From: Caldovatus aquaticus
GTDB taxonomy: Bacteria > Pseudomonadota > Alphaproteobacteria > Acetobacterales > Acetobacteraceae
Direction of reading: 5' to 3'
NCBI RefSeq assembly: GCF_019458025.1
Contig: NZ_JAHZUY010000004.1
Span: 81,662 to 145,661, forward strand
DNA length: 64,000 nucleotides
How positions within the stretch are numbered: position 1 is the first letter of the stretch; each line of letters begins with the position of its first letter. A program made the position numbers and the translations under genes. The notes under the pieces were generated by a model that was not told where the DNA came from, searched no databases, and saw only the letters and a program-made list of their open reading frames with translations. Shown here one piece after another: positions 29,999 to 37,493 of the stretch.

Positions 29999-31063
29999 AT
30001 GCGGCGGCGTACTCTCGTCCTCCTCGGCGGCGCAGCGGCCCTCGTCGCCGGCGCCGCCGTCCTGCTCACCCCCGGCACCACCCCGCCGCCGGCGCCCTCG
30101 GACGGCGCGCTCGCCTTCCCCGGCCTCGCCGAGCGCCTGCAGCGCGCCGCCGCGATCGAGGTGCGGCGGCACGACGGCACGCTCCGCGTCGAGCGCCAGG
30201 GCGAGACCTGGGTGCTGCCCGACAAGGCGCACTACCCCGCCCGCCCGGAGCGCGTGCGCGAGCTGCTGACCGGCCTCACCGAGCTCCGCCTCGCCGAGCG
30301 GCGCACCTCCGACCCCGCGCTGCTGGACCGGCTCGGCCTCGAGGACCCCGAGCGCCCCGGCGCCACCTCCTCGCTGCTGCGCGTGCTCGATGCGCAGGGC
30401 GCCCCGCTCGCCGAACTGGTGGTCGGCCGCCGCCGCGTGCGCACCCAGGGCAACGTGCCGGAGAGTGCCTATGTGCGCCGGCCGGACGAGACCCAAGCCT
30501 GGCTCGCCGAGGGCCGCATCCCGGTGGACGCCGACGCCCAGCTCTGGCTCGACCGCGACCTCGCCAACCTGCCGCCCGACCGCCTGCGCCGCGTCGTGGT
30601 GCGCCGCGCCGGTACGGCGGAGCTGGTCCTGACCCGCGCCGGCGATGCCGACGCCAGGCTCGCGCTGGCGCAGCCCGCGGAGCACCCGCCGCTCGACGAG
30701 ACCAGTCTCGACGAGGTGGCGCGCGGCTTCGAGTTCCTCACCTTCCTCGAGGTGAGGCCGGAGGCCGAGATCCCCGGCGAGCCGCTCGGCGAGGCGCGGT
30801 TCGAGTTCACCGACAACCTCGCCGTCACCGTGCGTCCCTACAAGGCGGACGCGCTGGTCTGGATCCGCCTCTCCGCCGAGGGCGACGAGGAGGCGGCGCG
30901 GCTCAACGCGCGCTGGCGCGGCTGGGCCTACCAGGTCGGGCAGTGGAAGGAGAAGGCCTTCGTGCCGCGGCTCGAAGACCTGCTGCGGCAGGAGGCGGGT
31001 GCGGCACCGGAGGCGCCGGCCGGCGCCGCGCCCGCCGCCGCGCCAGGCGACGCGCCGCAGTGA
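29999..31063 (+). CDS. DUF4340 domain protein
   Basis: A 354-residue protein with an N-terminal membrane anchor or signal (MRRRTLVLLGGAAALVAGAA) and repeated DUF4340-type beta-rich units with the pattern of LEVRRHDGTLRVERQGETWVLP. DUF4340 genes commonly follow GldG-like genes, and here it starts 13 nt after it with GAAGG as ribosome-binding site. Function unknown; probably a periplasmic partner of the exporter. The C-terminal 25 residues are Ala/Pro-rich. Its stop overlaps the start of the next gene. Confidence 0.85.
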   Translation: MRRRTLVLLGGAAALVAGAAVLLTPGTTPPPAPSDGALAFPGLAERLQRAAAIEVRRHDGTLRVERQGETWVLPDKAHYPARPERVRELLTGLTELRLAERRTSDPALLDRLGLEDPERPGATSSLLRVLDAQGAPLAELVVGRRRVRTQGNVPESAYVRRPDETQAWLAEGRIPVDADAQLWLDRDLANLPPDRLRRVVVRRAGTAELVLTRAGDADARLALAQPAEHPPLDETSLDEVARGFEFLTFLEVRPEAEIPGEPLGEARFEFTDNLAVTVRPYKADALVWIRLSAEGDEEAARLNARWRGWAYQVGQWKEKAFVPRLEDLLRQEAGAAPEAPAGAAPAAAPGDAPQ

Positions 31064-31506
31064 GCCGGCGCGAATATCCGGACCGGCCCTGGGTCGGCAT
31101 CGGCGTCGTCGCCTTCCGCGGCGACGCGGTCCTGCTGGTGCGCCGCGGCAAGCCGCCGCGCCTCGGCGCCTGGTCCCTGCCCGGCGGCGCGCAGCGCCTC
31201 GGCGAACGGGCGGAGGAGGCGGCCCGGCGGGAACTGCGCGAGGAGACCGGCATCGAGGTCGGCCCGCTCCGGCTGCTCGCCGTGGTGGACGGCATCACCC
31301 GCGACGAGTGCGACGCGATCCGCTTCCACTACACCATCATCGACTACCTCGCCCGCTGGCGGTCCGGCGAGGCGCGGCCGGGCGGCGACGTCACCGAGGT
31401 GGCCTGGGCGGCGCCGGGGGACCTCCCGCGCTACGCGCTGACCGAGGCCACGCTCCGGGTGATCGCCGAGGCGCGCCACCGCCTGGCGGACTGCCCCGGC
31501 GTCTGA
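31060..31506 (+). CDS. Nudix hydrolase
   Basis: A 148-residue pyrophosphatase of the Nudix family. A perfect Nudix box occupies residues 43-65 (G-x5-E-x7-REL-REE-TGI), supplying the Mg-binding glutamates. The start is GTG in GTGA overlap with the stop of the DUF4340 gene, although the frame is open for 40 codons further upstream in arginine-rich sequence. The closest sub-family by eye is the ADP-ribose/8-oxo-dGTP type, but the substrate cannot be assigned. The coupling to an ABC exporter operon is noteworthy. Confidence 0.92.
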   Translation: MSRREYPDRPWVGIGVVAFRGDAVLLVRRGKPPRLGAWSLPGGAQRLGERAEEAARRELREETGIEVGPLRLLAVVDGITRDECDAIRFHYTIIDYLARWRSGEARPGGDVTEVAWAAPGDLPRYALTEATLRVIAEARHRLADCPGV

Positions 31507-31580
31507 TCCGCCGCGCCGGGTCTTGCCCGGCCCCTGCCTTCCCGGTCAGGCTCCGCGCGAACACGAGAAGGGATGGGCCC

Positions 31581-32585
31581 ATGCCGCGCCGCCGCACCGT
31601 GCTCCTCGCCGCCGCCCCGCTGCTCGCCGGCCTGCCGGCGGGCGCCCGCGCCCAGCCGATCGCCGGCGGCCGGCCGATCCGCATCATCGTCCCCTTCCCG
31701 CCGGGCGGCGCGATCGACATCCTCGGCCGCCTGCTCGCCGACCGGCTGCCCGCCCAGCTCGGCGGCCAGACGGTGGTGGTCGAGAACCGCGCCGGCGCGG
31801 GCGGGATGCTCGGCGCCGACGCGGTGGCGAAGGCGGCGCCGGACGGCACCACCCTCGGCATCATCGGCGTCACCACCCTCTGCGCCTTCCCCTTCCTGCA
31901 CAGCCGCATGCCCTTCGACCCGCAGAAGGACCTCGAGCCGGTGACGCAGATAACCGACGGCTCGCTGCTGTGCGTGGCGAACGCCGAGACCGCGCGCCAG
32001 CGCGGCTGGACCGACTTCCGCGCCCTCATCGCCTGGGCGCGGGCGCATCCGGAGCAGGTGCGGATGGGCTCCTCCGGCACCGGCACCGCGAGCCACCTCA
32101 ACATCGCCGCGATCAACCACCTGACGGGCGCGCGCATCCTGCACGTGCCCTATCGCGGCGGCGGGCCGGCGATCCAGGATCTGCTCTCCGGCACCATCGA
32201 CATGATGTTCGACGTGATGCCGGCGCTGATCCCGCATGTGCGGAGCGGGAAGTTCAAGGCCCTCGCCGTCAGCAGCGCGGAGCGGGTGCCGGCCCTGCCC
32301 GACGTGCCGGGGATGAGGGAATTCGCCGATCTCGGCCTCGGCGAGCATTCCGTCGTCACCTGGAACGCCATCATGACCGCGCCCGGCACGCCCGCGCCGG
32401 TGGTGGCGGAGCTCGCGCGCGCGATCAAGGCCGTGGCGGCGGACCCGGGCTTCGTCGAGCGCCTGCGCCCGCTCGGCTACGGCACGGTGGTGAGCGAGAG
32501 CCCCGCGGCGCTCCGGCGGCTGATCGAGGCGGAGACGCCGAAGTGGCGGCGTCTTGTCGAGATCTCGGGCGCGCGGCTCGACTGA
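31581..32585 (+). CDS. Tripartite tricarboxylate transporter substrate-binding protein (TctC/Bug)
   Basis: A 334-residue periplasmic binding protein. A signal peptide (MPRRRTVLLAAAPLLAGLPAGARA) precedes the family core: RIIVPFPPGGAIDILGRLLAD near residues 34-54, VVVENRAGAGG near 68-78, GTGTASHLNIAA near 172-183, and the C-terminal helix pattern APGTPAPVVAELARAIK. The ATG has GAGAAGGG upstream. As usual for this expanded family in beta- and alphaproteobacteria, no TctA/TctB membrane genes are adjacent. A decayed relative lies at 56326-56858. Confidence 0.93.
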   Translation: MPRRRTVLLAAAPLLAGLPAGARAQPIAGGRPIRIIVPFPPGGAIDILGRLLADRLPAQLGGQTVVVENRAGAGGMLGADAVAKAAPDGTTLGIIGVTTLCAFPFLHSRMPFDPQKDLEPVTQITDGSLLCVANAETARQRGWTDFRALIAWARAHPEQVRMGSSGTGTASHLNIAAINHLTGARILHVPYRGGGPAIQDLLSGTIDMMFDVMPALIPHVRSGKFKALAVSSAERVPALPDVPGMREFADLGLGEHSVVTWNAIMTAPGTPAPVVAELARAIKAVAADPGFVERLRPLGYGTVVSESPAALRRLIEAETPKWRRLVEISGARLD

Positions 32586-32627
32586 GCCGCGCCGCGGCGC
32601 GCCCCCGGAGCCTGCCGCCCCGGGCTG

Positions 32628-32655
32628 TTGCGCGAGCAGAATTGACCTCGCGCAA
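32628..32655. repeat. Perfect 9-bp inverted repeat, operator-like
   Basis: TTGCGCGAG and CTCGCGCAA form a perfect dyad separated by ten bases (CAGAATTGAC), 43 nt after the TctC stop and about 80 nt before the next ATG. It lacks a T-run and the spacer contains TTGAC, a possible -35, so an operator is as likely as a terminator hairpin. No regulator gene adjoins it. Confidence 0.45.
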
Positions 32656-32735
32656 GGCTCCGGGTGCTCCCCTCTCCTACCTAATCTCCTGCGCGCGCAC
32701 GCCTTCGACATGCGCAAGAGAGAGGAGACACCGCC

Positions 32736-33059
32736 ATGCAGCGACGCCTGTTGCTTGCCTTCCTCCTCGCGGGCGGGCCCGCCGGGGCCGCCCTCGCCCA
32801 GCCGGCCGCCCGGCGCGGCGCGCGGCACGACCAGGTGCTGGAGCAGGACTTCGACGCCCTGCCGCCTGGCGCCAAGGACCGCGTCGTCGCCGCCTTCCGC
32901 GCCGGCACCCCGAATCTCGACGAGGCCGCCATCCGGGAGCGCTGGAATGCGATGACCCCGGGCCAGCGCGGCGAGGTGCTGACGCGCCGGGCGGGGCGCG
33001 GCCCCGACGAGCGGCCGCGCGGCTCCGGTCCGCGGCGCGCCGGTCCCCCCGCCGGCTGA
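32736..33059 (+). CDS. Small secreted protein of unknown function
   Basis: A 107-residue protein with a clear signal peptide (MQRRLLLAFLLAGGPAGAALA, cleavage before QPAARR). The mature part of about 85 residues is basic, with a helical middle (FDALPPGAKDRVVAAFRAG...) and an Arg/Gly/Pro-rich tail. GAGAGGAG lies 7-10 nt upstream of the ATG, supporting translation. I do not recognise a family; the middle loosely resembles small Spy/CpxP-like or DUF3106-like periplasmic proteins (WNAMTPGQR), which is only a suggestion. Confidence 0.7.
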   Translation: MQRRLLLAFLLAGGPAGAALAQPAARRGARHDQVLEQDFDALPPGAKDRVVAAFRAGTPNLDEAAIRERWNAMTPGQRGEVLTRRAGRGPDERPRGSGPRRAGPPAG

Positions 33060-33080
33060 GGCGGCGGCACGCGCCCCCCT

Positions 33081-33133
33081 CCCTCCGCCGGCCGCGCGGA
33101 AGAGGCTCCCCTCCGCGCGGACGCGGCGGAGGG
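33081..33133. terminator. Large hairpin between convergent genes
   Basis: CCCTCCGCC pairs with GGCGGAGGG (9 bp); inside this, after a small internal loop, CCGCGCGG pairs with CCGCGCGG (8 bp) around a 13-base loop. It fills the space between the small secreted gene (plus) and the PrpB-like gene (minus), ending two bases before the latter's stop. No T-runs, but position and stability suggest a two-way terminator. Confidence 0.5.
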
Positions 33134-33135
33134 GG

Positions 33136-34056
33136 TCAGCGCGCCGGCATGTCCTCGGGGACGACGGTCCGGACCAGGCTCGCGTCCAGCGCCTCGTAGG
33201 CGTGGTAGCCGATCGTCTCGTAGAGCTCGGCCCGCGTCTGCATGCGGCCGACCATGTTCTGCGTGCCGCCGTCGCGCCGGATCGCGGCGTAGAGCTCCTC
33301 CATCGCCTTCGCCGCGACGCGCAGGTGGGAGACCGGCCAGATCACCATCGCGTAGCCCATCGCCTGGAACTCCGCGGCGGTGAAGAAGGGCGTGCGGCCG
33401 AACTCGGTCATGTTGGCGAGCAGCTTCACCCCCGGCAGGCGGCGCGCGAACTCCCGGAACATCTCGGCCGAGGTCAGCGCCTCGGGGAAGATCGCGTCCG
33501 CCCCGGCCTCGAGGTAGCGCTTCGCGCGCGCCACCGCCCCCTCCAGCCCCTCGCTCGCCGCCGCGTCGGTACGGGCGATGATGTAGAGGTGGCGCCGTGC
33601 CTTGCGCGCCGCCGCCACCTTGGCCGCCATGTCGTCGGCGCTCGCCAGCTTCTTGTCGTTGAGGTGCCCGCACTTCTTGGGCAGGAGCTGGTCCTCGAGG
33701 TGCACCGCCGCGGCGCCCGCCTCCTCGAAGGCGCGGACCATGTGCATCACGTTCAGCGCCTCGCCGTAGCCGGTGTCGCCGTCCACCAGCACCGGCAGCA
33801 TGGCGGCGCGCGCCACCTGCCGGATGTGGAAGCAGACGTCGTCCACGGTGATCATGCCGAGATCCGGCAGCCCCATGGTCGCGCTCATCGCCGCGCCCGA
33901 GAGGTAGAGCGCCTCGAACCCGGCGCGCTTGGCGAGCAGCGCGGCGAGGCCGAGATGCGCGCCCGGCATCTCGAGGATCTGCGGCCGCTCCAGCAGCCGG
34001 CGGAAGCGCACCCCGGCGGGCTCGGTCGGCAGGTCGTCGGCGATCACGTAGGGCAT
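33136..34056 (-). CDS. Isocitrate lyase/PEP mutase family lyase, 2-methylisocitrate lyase-like
   Basis: A 306-residue cytoplasmic enzyme of the PEP mutase/isocitrate lyase superfamily. Diagnostic motifs are the metal/substrate site DGDTGYG, LEDQ followed by KKCGH with the catalytic-type Cys129, and ARTDA near residue 163. This combination fits PrpB (2-methylisocitrate to pyruvate and succinate), but related lyases such as oxaloacetate decarboxylases and dimethylmalate lyases share it. No prpC or prpD adjoins it, so the methylcitrate-cycle role is not supported by context. It is followed upstream by an antiporter gene on the same strand, 16 nt apart. Confidence 0.85.
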   Translation of the reverse strand: MPYVIADDLPTEPAGVRFRRLLERPQILEMPGAHLGLAALLAKRAGFEALYLSGAAMSATMGLPDLGMITVDDVCFHIRQVARAAMLPVLVDGDTGYGEALNVMHMVRAFEEAGAAAVHLEDQLLPKKCGHLNDKKLASADDMAAKVAAARKARRHLYIIARTDAAASEGLEGAVARAKRYLEAGADAIFPEALTSAEMFREFARRLPGVKLLANMTEFGRTPFFTAAEFQAMGYAMVIWPVSHLRVAAKAMEELYAAIRRDGGTQNMVGRMQTRAELYETIGYHAYEALDASLVRTVVPEDMPAR

Positions 34057-34072
34057 GGCGCGGGGCTCCGGA

Positions 34073-35485
34073 TCAGAAGAACAGCAGGGTGAGAAGGACG
34101 AAGAGCGGGATCAGCACCGCGACGGCCCAGGCGCAATAGCCGAAGAAGGAGGGCATGCGCTCCCCCTGCTCCTCGACGATCGCCTTGACCATGAAGTTCG
34201 GCGCGTTGCCGATGTAGCTGTTGGCCCCCATGAACACCGCCCCGCAGGAGATCGCGGCGAGGGTCAGCGCGCCCTGCGTCATCAGGTGCCCGGGCTCGCC
34301 CCCCGCCAGGTTGAAGAACACCAGGTAGGTCGGCGCGTTGTCGAGGAAGGAGGAGAGCGCGCCGGTCAGCCAGAAATAGACCGCCGGGATGGGCTCCCCC
34401 GCCGGCGTGGAGGTCAGGGCGACGAGGTCCGCCGCCCCGCCCTCCCGCCCCGCGCGCAGGATGGCGAGCACCGGCGCCATGGTGACGAAGATCGCGGCGA
34501 ACAGCTTCGCCACCTCCGCCATCGCCCCCCAGGCGAAGCCGTTCTCCTCGCGCAGCGCGGGCGGCGTCAGGCGCACCGAGGCCAACGTGATCCCAAGGAA
34601 GGCCGCCATCCCGGCCACGCGCTCGAGCCCGACCGGCTGCCCGAGCACGGACACCGCGGGGAGCGGCATCACCCCCATCCCCAGCACCACGAGGAGCACC
34701 GCGCCGAGCAGGGCCACGTTCACCCAGCCCTCGATGCGCAGCCGCTCGCGCCCCGCGATCGCCGGCGGCGCCGGGCGCTCCCGCGCCCAGGCCAGGCGGT
34801 CCATCGCGTAGTAGAGCGCGAGCAGCACCCCGGCGCAGAACAGGAACTCGCCGAACAGGTGCGTGGTCGGCCAGAAGAATTCCACGCCCTTGAGGAAGCC
34901 GAGATAGAGCGGCGGGTCGCCGAGCGGCGTCAGGCTGCCGCCGATGTTGCTGACGAGGAAGATGAAGAACACGAAGGTGTGCGTCTTGCGCCGCCGGAAC
35001 GCGTTGGCCCGCAGCACGGGCCGGATCAGCACCATCGAGGCGCCGGTCGTGCCCATGATGCTCGCGAGGCCCGTCCCGGCCGCGAGCAGCGCGGTGTTCG
35101 CCGCCGGCGTCCCGACCAGCGTGCCCCGCAGCAGCACGCCGCCGCCCGTGGTGTAGAGGGCGAGCAGCAGGGCCATGAAGGGCAGGTATTCCTGCACCAG
35201 CACATGGGTGAACTCCGCCCAGGCGGCCTCCGCCCCGAAGGCCAGCGCGTAGGGGCCGAGGAAGAGGGCCGCCCAGGCCGCGGCGATCTTGCCGTAGTGG
35301 TGGTGCCAGATCCGCCCCGCGAGCAGCGGCATCAGCGCGATCGAGAGCAACACGCCGAGGAAGGGGAGGCCCCAGAGCAGGGACAGCGCGCGGCCGTCCA
35401 CCGCCGTCCCCTCCGCGCCGAGCGCGGGCGGCGCGGCCAGCAGCAGCGACAAGGCCGCGACGACGGCGAGCACGGCAAAGCGCAT
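34073..35485 (-). CDS. NhaD-type sodium:proton antiporter (ArsB/NhaD superfamily)
   Basis: A 470-residue inner-membrane protein with about 12 hydrophobic helices and an N-terminal hydrophobic leader. Conserved stretches include TGLASIMGTTGASMVLIRPVL near residues 145-165 and FLVSNIGGSLTPLGDPPLYLGFLKG near residues 184-208, characteristic of the bacterial sodium:proton antiporters of the ion-transporter superfamily. It probably exports Na+ in exchange for protons. It precedes the PrpB-like gene by 16 nt on the same strand and could share a transcript with it; there is no obvious functional link. Confidence 0.88.
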   Translation of the reverse strand: MRFAVLAVVAALSLLLAAPPALGAEGTAVDGRALSLLWGLPFLGVLLSIALMPLLAGRIWHHHYGKIAAAWAALFLGPYALAFGAEAAWAEFTHVLVQEYLPFMALLLALYTTGGGVLLRGTLVGTPAANTALLAAGTGLASIMGTTGASMVLIRPVLRANAFRRRKTHTFVFFIFLVSNIGGSLTPLGDPPLYLGFLKGVEFFWPTTHLFGEFLFCAGVLLALYYAMDRLAWARERPAPPAIAGRERLRIEGWVNVALLGAVLLVVLGMGVMPLPAVSVLGQPVGLERVAGMAAFLGITLASVRLTPPALREENGFAWGAMAEVAKLFAAIFVTMAPVLAILRAGREGGAADLVALTSTPAGEPIPAVYFWLTGALSSFLDNAPTYLVFFNLAGGEPGHLMTQGALTLAAISCGAVFMGANSYIGNAPNFMVKAIVEEQGERMPSFFGYCAWAVAVLIPLFVLLTLLFF

Positions 35486-35802
35486 CCGGGCGTGATCCTC
35501 CCCCGGGGCGCGGGACTCCGGCCCCTGTCCGGCGTGCCCCTCCTACACGAAGTGCCGCGGCGTCACGAGAGCGCGCGGGCGACGCGAGGGGCGACGGGGG
35601 TATCGGCGCGACGCCCGCGGCTTCCGGAGGCCGCAAGGGCCCGGCGGGGGCTGCGCCCCCCGGGCCGCCCGCCCGCGGAACCGCTCGGCCGGCGGCCCGG
35701 TGCCGCTTCCGGCGGGCTCGGCAGGCCCCCGGCCAGGCCCGCCGGCGGCACCGCCGCGCAGCCGGCGGGAGGCTTGGGGGTTTGCGGGCCCGCCTCCCGG
35801 CC
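35486..35802. other. Divergent intergenic region with a strong hairpin
   Basis: No gene is visible between the antiporter (minus) and coxG (plus). At 35638-35666 GGCCCG-GC-GGGGGC folds onto GCCCCC-CGGGCC with a two-base bulge and a three-base loop. Because it sits between divergent genes it is not a terminator; it resembles the GC-rich intergenic palindromes dispersed in Acetobacteraceae genomes. The rest is GC-rich filler and the coxG promoter region. Confidence 0.45.
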
Positions 35803-35808
35803 CTAGTG
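35781..35808 (+). promoter_or_regulatory. Candidate promoter of the cox accessory operon
   Basis: TTTGCG and CTAGTG are separated by 16 bp, about 85 nt before the coxG start. The CTAG-containing -10 resembles that of hupB (CTAGACT), suggesting a local promoter style. The match is weak and rests on sequence inspection only. Confidence 0.3.
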
Positions 35809-35891
35809 TCCCGCCCGACAGGCGGCCGGATCGGGCCGGGCCCCGGTGACGCCCGCGCCGGGCCGATCCGCGCCGCGACATGGAGACGACG

Positions 35892-36590
35892 ATGGAAATG
35901 ACCGGCGAGCGGCGCATTCCCGCGCCGCGTCAGCGCGTCTGGGAGGCGCTGAACGACCCCGAGGTGCTGCGCGCCTCCATCCCCGGCTGCGAAACGATCG
36001 AGAAGACGGGCGATGACTCCTTCGCCGCCCGCGTGGCGGTGAAGATCGGACCCATGGCGGCGAAGTTCACCGGCAAGGTGCGCCTCGAGAACCTCGACCC
36101 GCCCAATTCGTACACCATCGTCGGCGAGGGCCAGGGCGGCGCCATGGGCTTCGCCAAGGGCAGCGCCGACGTCAGCCTGCGCGAGCTCGGTCCGTCCGAG
36201 ACCCTGCTGAGCTACGCCGTGAAGGCCCAGGTCGGCGGCAAGATGGCCCAGCTCGGCGCCCGCCTGATCGATTCGACCGCCAAGCAGATGGCGGACCAGT
36301 TCTTCGACCGTTTCGCCCGGCAGCTCACCCCGGCGGAAGCGGTGGTGGTCGCGGCGGCCCCGGCGGAGGCGATGGCCGTCGCGGCCGCGGCGCCCCCCGG
36401 GCCGCTCCCCCCGCCCGCCGCGCCGCCGGCGGCCGGCCCCGCGCCGGGCCCGCTCCCGCCCGCCGAGCCCTTCGACCTCAGGCCGCTGCGCCTGTTCTTC
36501 GCCATGGAGCCCTTCGGGCTGCCGATGCAGTTCTGGATCGGCGCCGTGCTGATGCTGATCATCCTGATCCTGCTGTTCGTGGTGGGGTGA
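35892..36590 (+). CDS. coxG: CoxG family SRPBCC protein with C-terminal membrane anchor
   Basis: A 232-residue protein. Residues 1-145 form a polyketide-cyclase/SRPBCC lipid-binding fold typical of CoxG (MEMTGERRIPAPRQRVWEAL, IPGCETIEK). A Pro/Ala linker (about 150-195) and one C-terminal transmembrane helix (about 207-231) tether it to the membrane. The ATG at this position has GGAG just upstream and fits the family start; another ATG four codons earlier is possible. In CO-dehydrogenase systems CoxG is needed for membrane association, and in mycobacteria it has been proposed to hand quinone to the enzyme. It heads the operon with coxD and coxE. Confidence 0.92.
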   Translation: MEMTGERRIPAPRQRVWEALNDPEVLRASIPGCETIEKTGDDSFAARVAVKIGPMAAKFTGKVRLENLDPPNSYTIVGEGQGGAMGFAKGSADVSLRELGPSETLLSYAVKAQVGGKMAQLGARLIDSTAKQMADQFFDRFARQLTPAEAVVVAAAPAEAMAVAAAAPPGPLPPPAAPPAAGPAPGPLPPAEPFDLRPLRLFFAMEPFGLPMQFWIGAVLMLIILILLFVVG

Positions 36591-36593
36591 GCC

Positions 36594-37493
36594 GTGGCCT
36601 TTCCCGATTCCGTCGCGGCGACCCAGCGCCTGCTCGCGGCCGGCGGCTACGTCGCCGACCGCGCCCTCGCCACCACCGTCCATCTCGCGCTGCACCTGGG
36701 CCGGCCGCTGTTCCTCGAGGGCGAGCCCGGCACCGGCAAGACCGAGATCGCCAAGGTCCTGGCGGCGCAGCTCCCGCGCCGGCTGGTGCGCCTGCAGTGC
36801 TACGACGGCATGGACCTCGCCGCCGCCGCCTACGAGTGGAACCACGCGCGCCAGCTCATGGCGATTCGCCTCGCCGAGGCCACCGGGGAGGCCAAGGACC
36901 GCGCGGCGCTCGAGCGCGGGATCTACGACAAGCGGTTCCTGATGGAGCGCCCGCTGCTGCAGGCGCTCGACGGCGATCCCGCCGTGCTGCTGATCGACGA
37001 GCTCGACCGCGCCGACGAGCCCTTCGAGGCCTTCCTGCTCGAGATCCTCGCCGACTTCCAGATCACCATCCCGGAGCTCGGCACCATCAAGGCGGAGGTG
37101 CCGCCGGTCGTCGTCATCACCTCCAACCGCACGCGGGAGGTGCACGACGCGATCCGCCGCCGCTGCCTCTACCACTGGGTGGACTACCCGGACGCGGCGC
37201 GCGAGCGCGCGATCCTGCGCATCCGCGCCCCCGGCGTGCCGGAGCGCCTCTCCGCCGAGGTCGTCGCCTTCGTCCAGCGCCTGCGCCAGGGCGACTACTT
37301 CAAGCTGCCGGGCGTGGCGGAGACGATCGACTGGGCGCTCGCGCTCAACGCCCTCGACTGCAAGGAGCTGGAGCCGGCGGTGGTGGACGACACCCTCGGC
37401 GCCCTGCTGAAGTACCAGGACGACATCGCCAGGCTGCGCGGCGCCGAGGCGGCGAAGCTGGTGGCCGAGGCGAAGCAGGCGGCGGCCGCCTGA
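36594..37493 (+). CDS. coxD: MoxR-family AAA+ ATPase (CoxD-like)
   Basis: A 299-residue AAA+ chaperone with Walker A GEPGTGKTE (Lys49), Walker B AVLLIDELDRADE near residues 128-140, and sensor-1 VITSNRTRE near residue 178. CoxD acts with CoxE to mature the Mo/Cu site of aerobic CO dehydrogenase; MoxR proteins generally remodel metallo-enzymes. The start is GTG three bases after the coxG stop. The stop overlaps the coxE start as TGATG. Homologues also occur with other xanthine-oxidase-family enzymes, so the client is uncertain. Confidence 0.92.
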   Translation: MAFPDSVAATQRLLAAGGYVADRALATTVHLALHLGRPLFLEGEPGTGKTEIAKVLAAQLPRRLVRLQCYDGMDLAAAAYEWNHARQLMAIRLAEATGEAKDRAALERGIYDKRFLMERPLLQALDGDPAVLLIDELDRADEPFEAFLLEILADFQITIPELGTIKAEVPPVVVITSNRTREVHDAIRRRCLYHWVDYPDAARERAILRIRAPGVPERLSAEVVAFVQRLRQGDYFKLPGVAETIDWALALNALDCKELEPAVVDDTLGALLKYQDDIARLRGAEAAKLVAEAKQAAAA

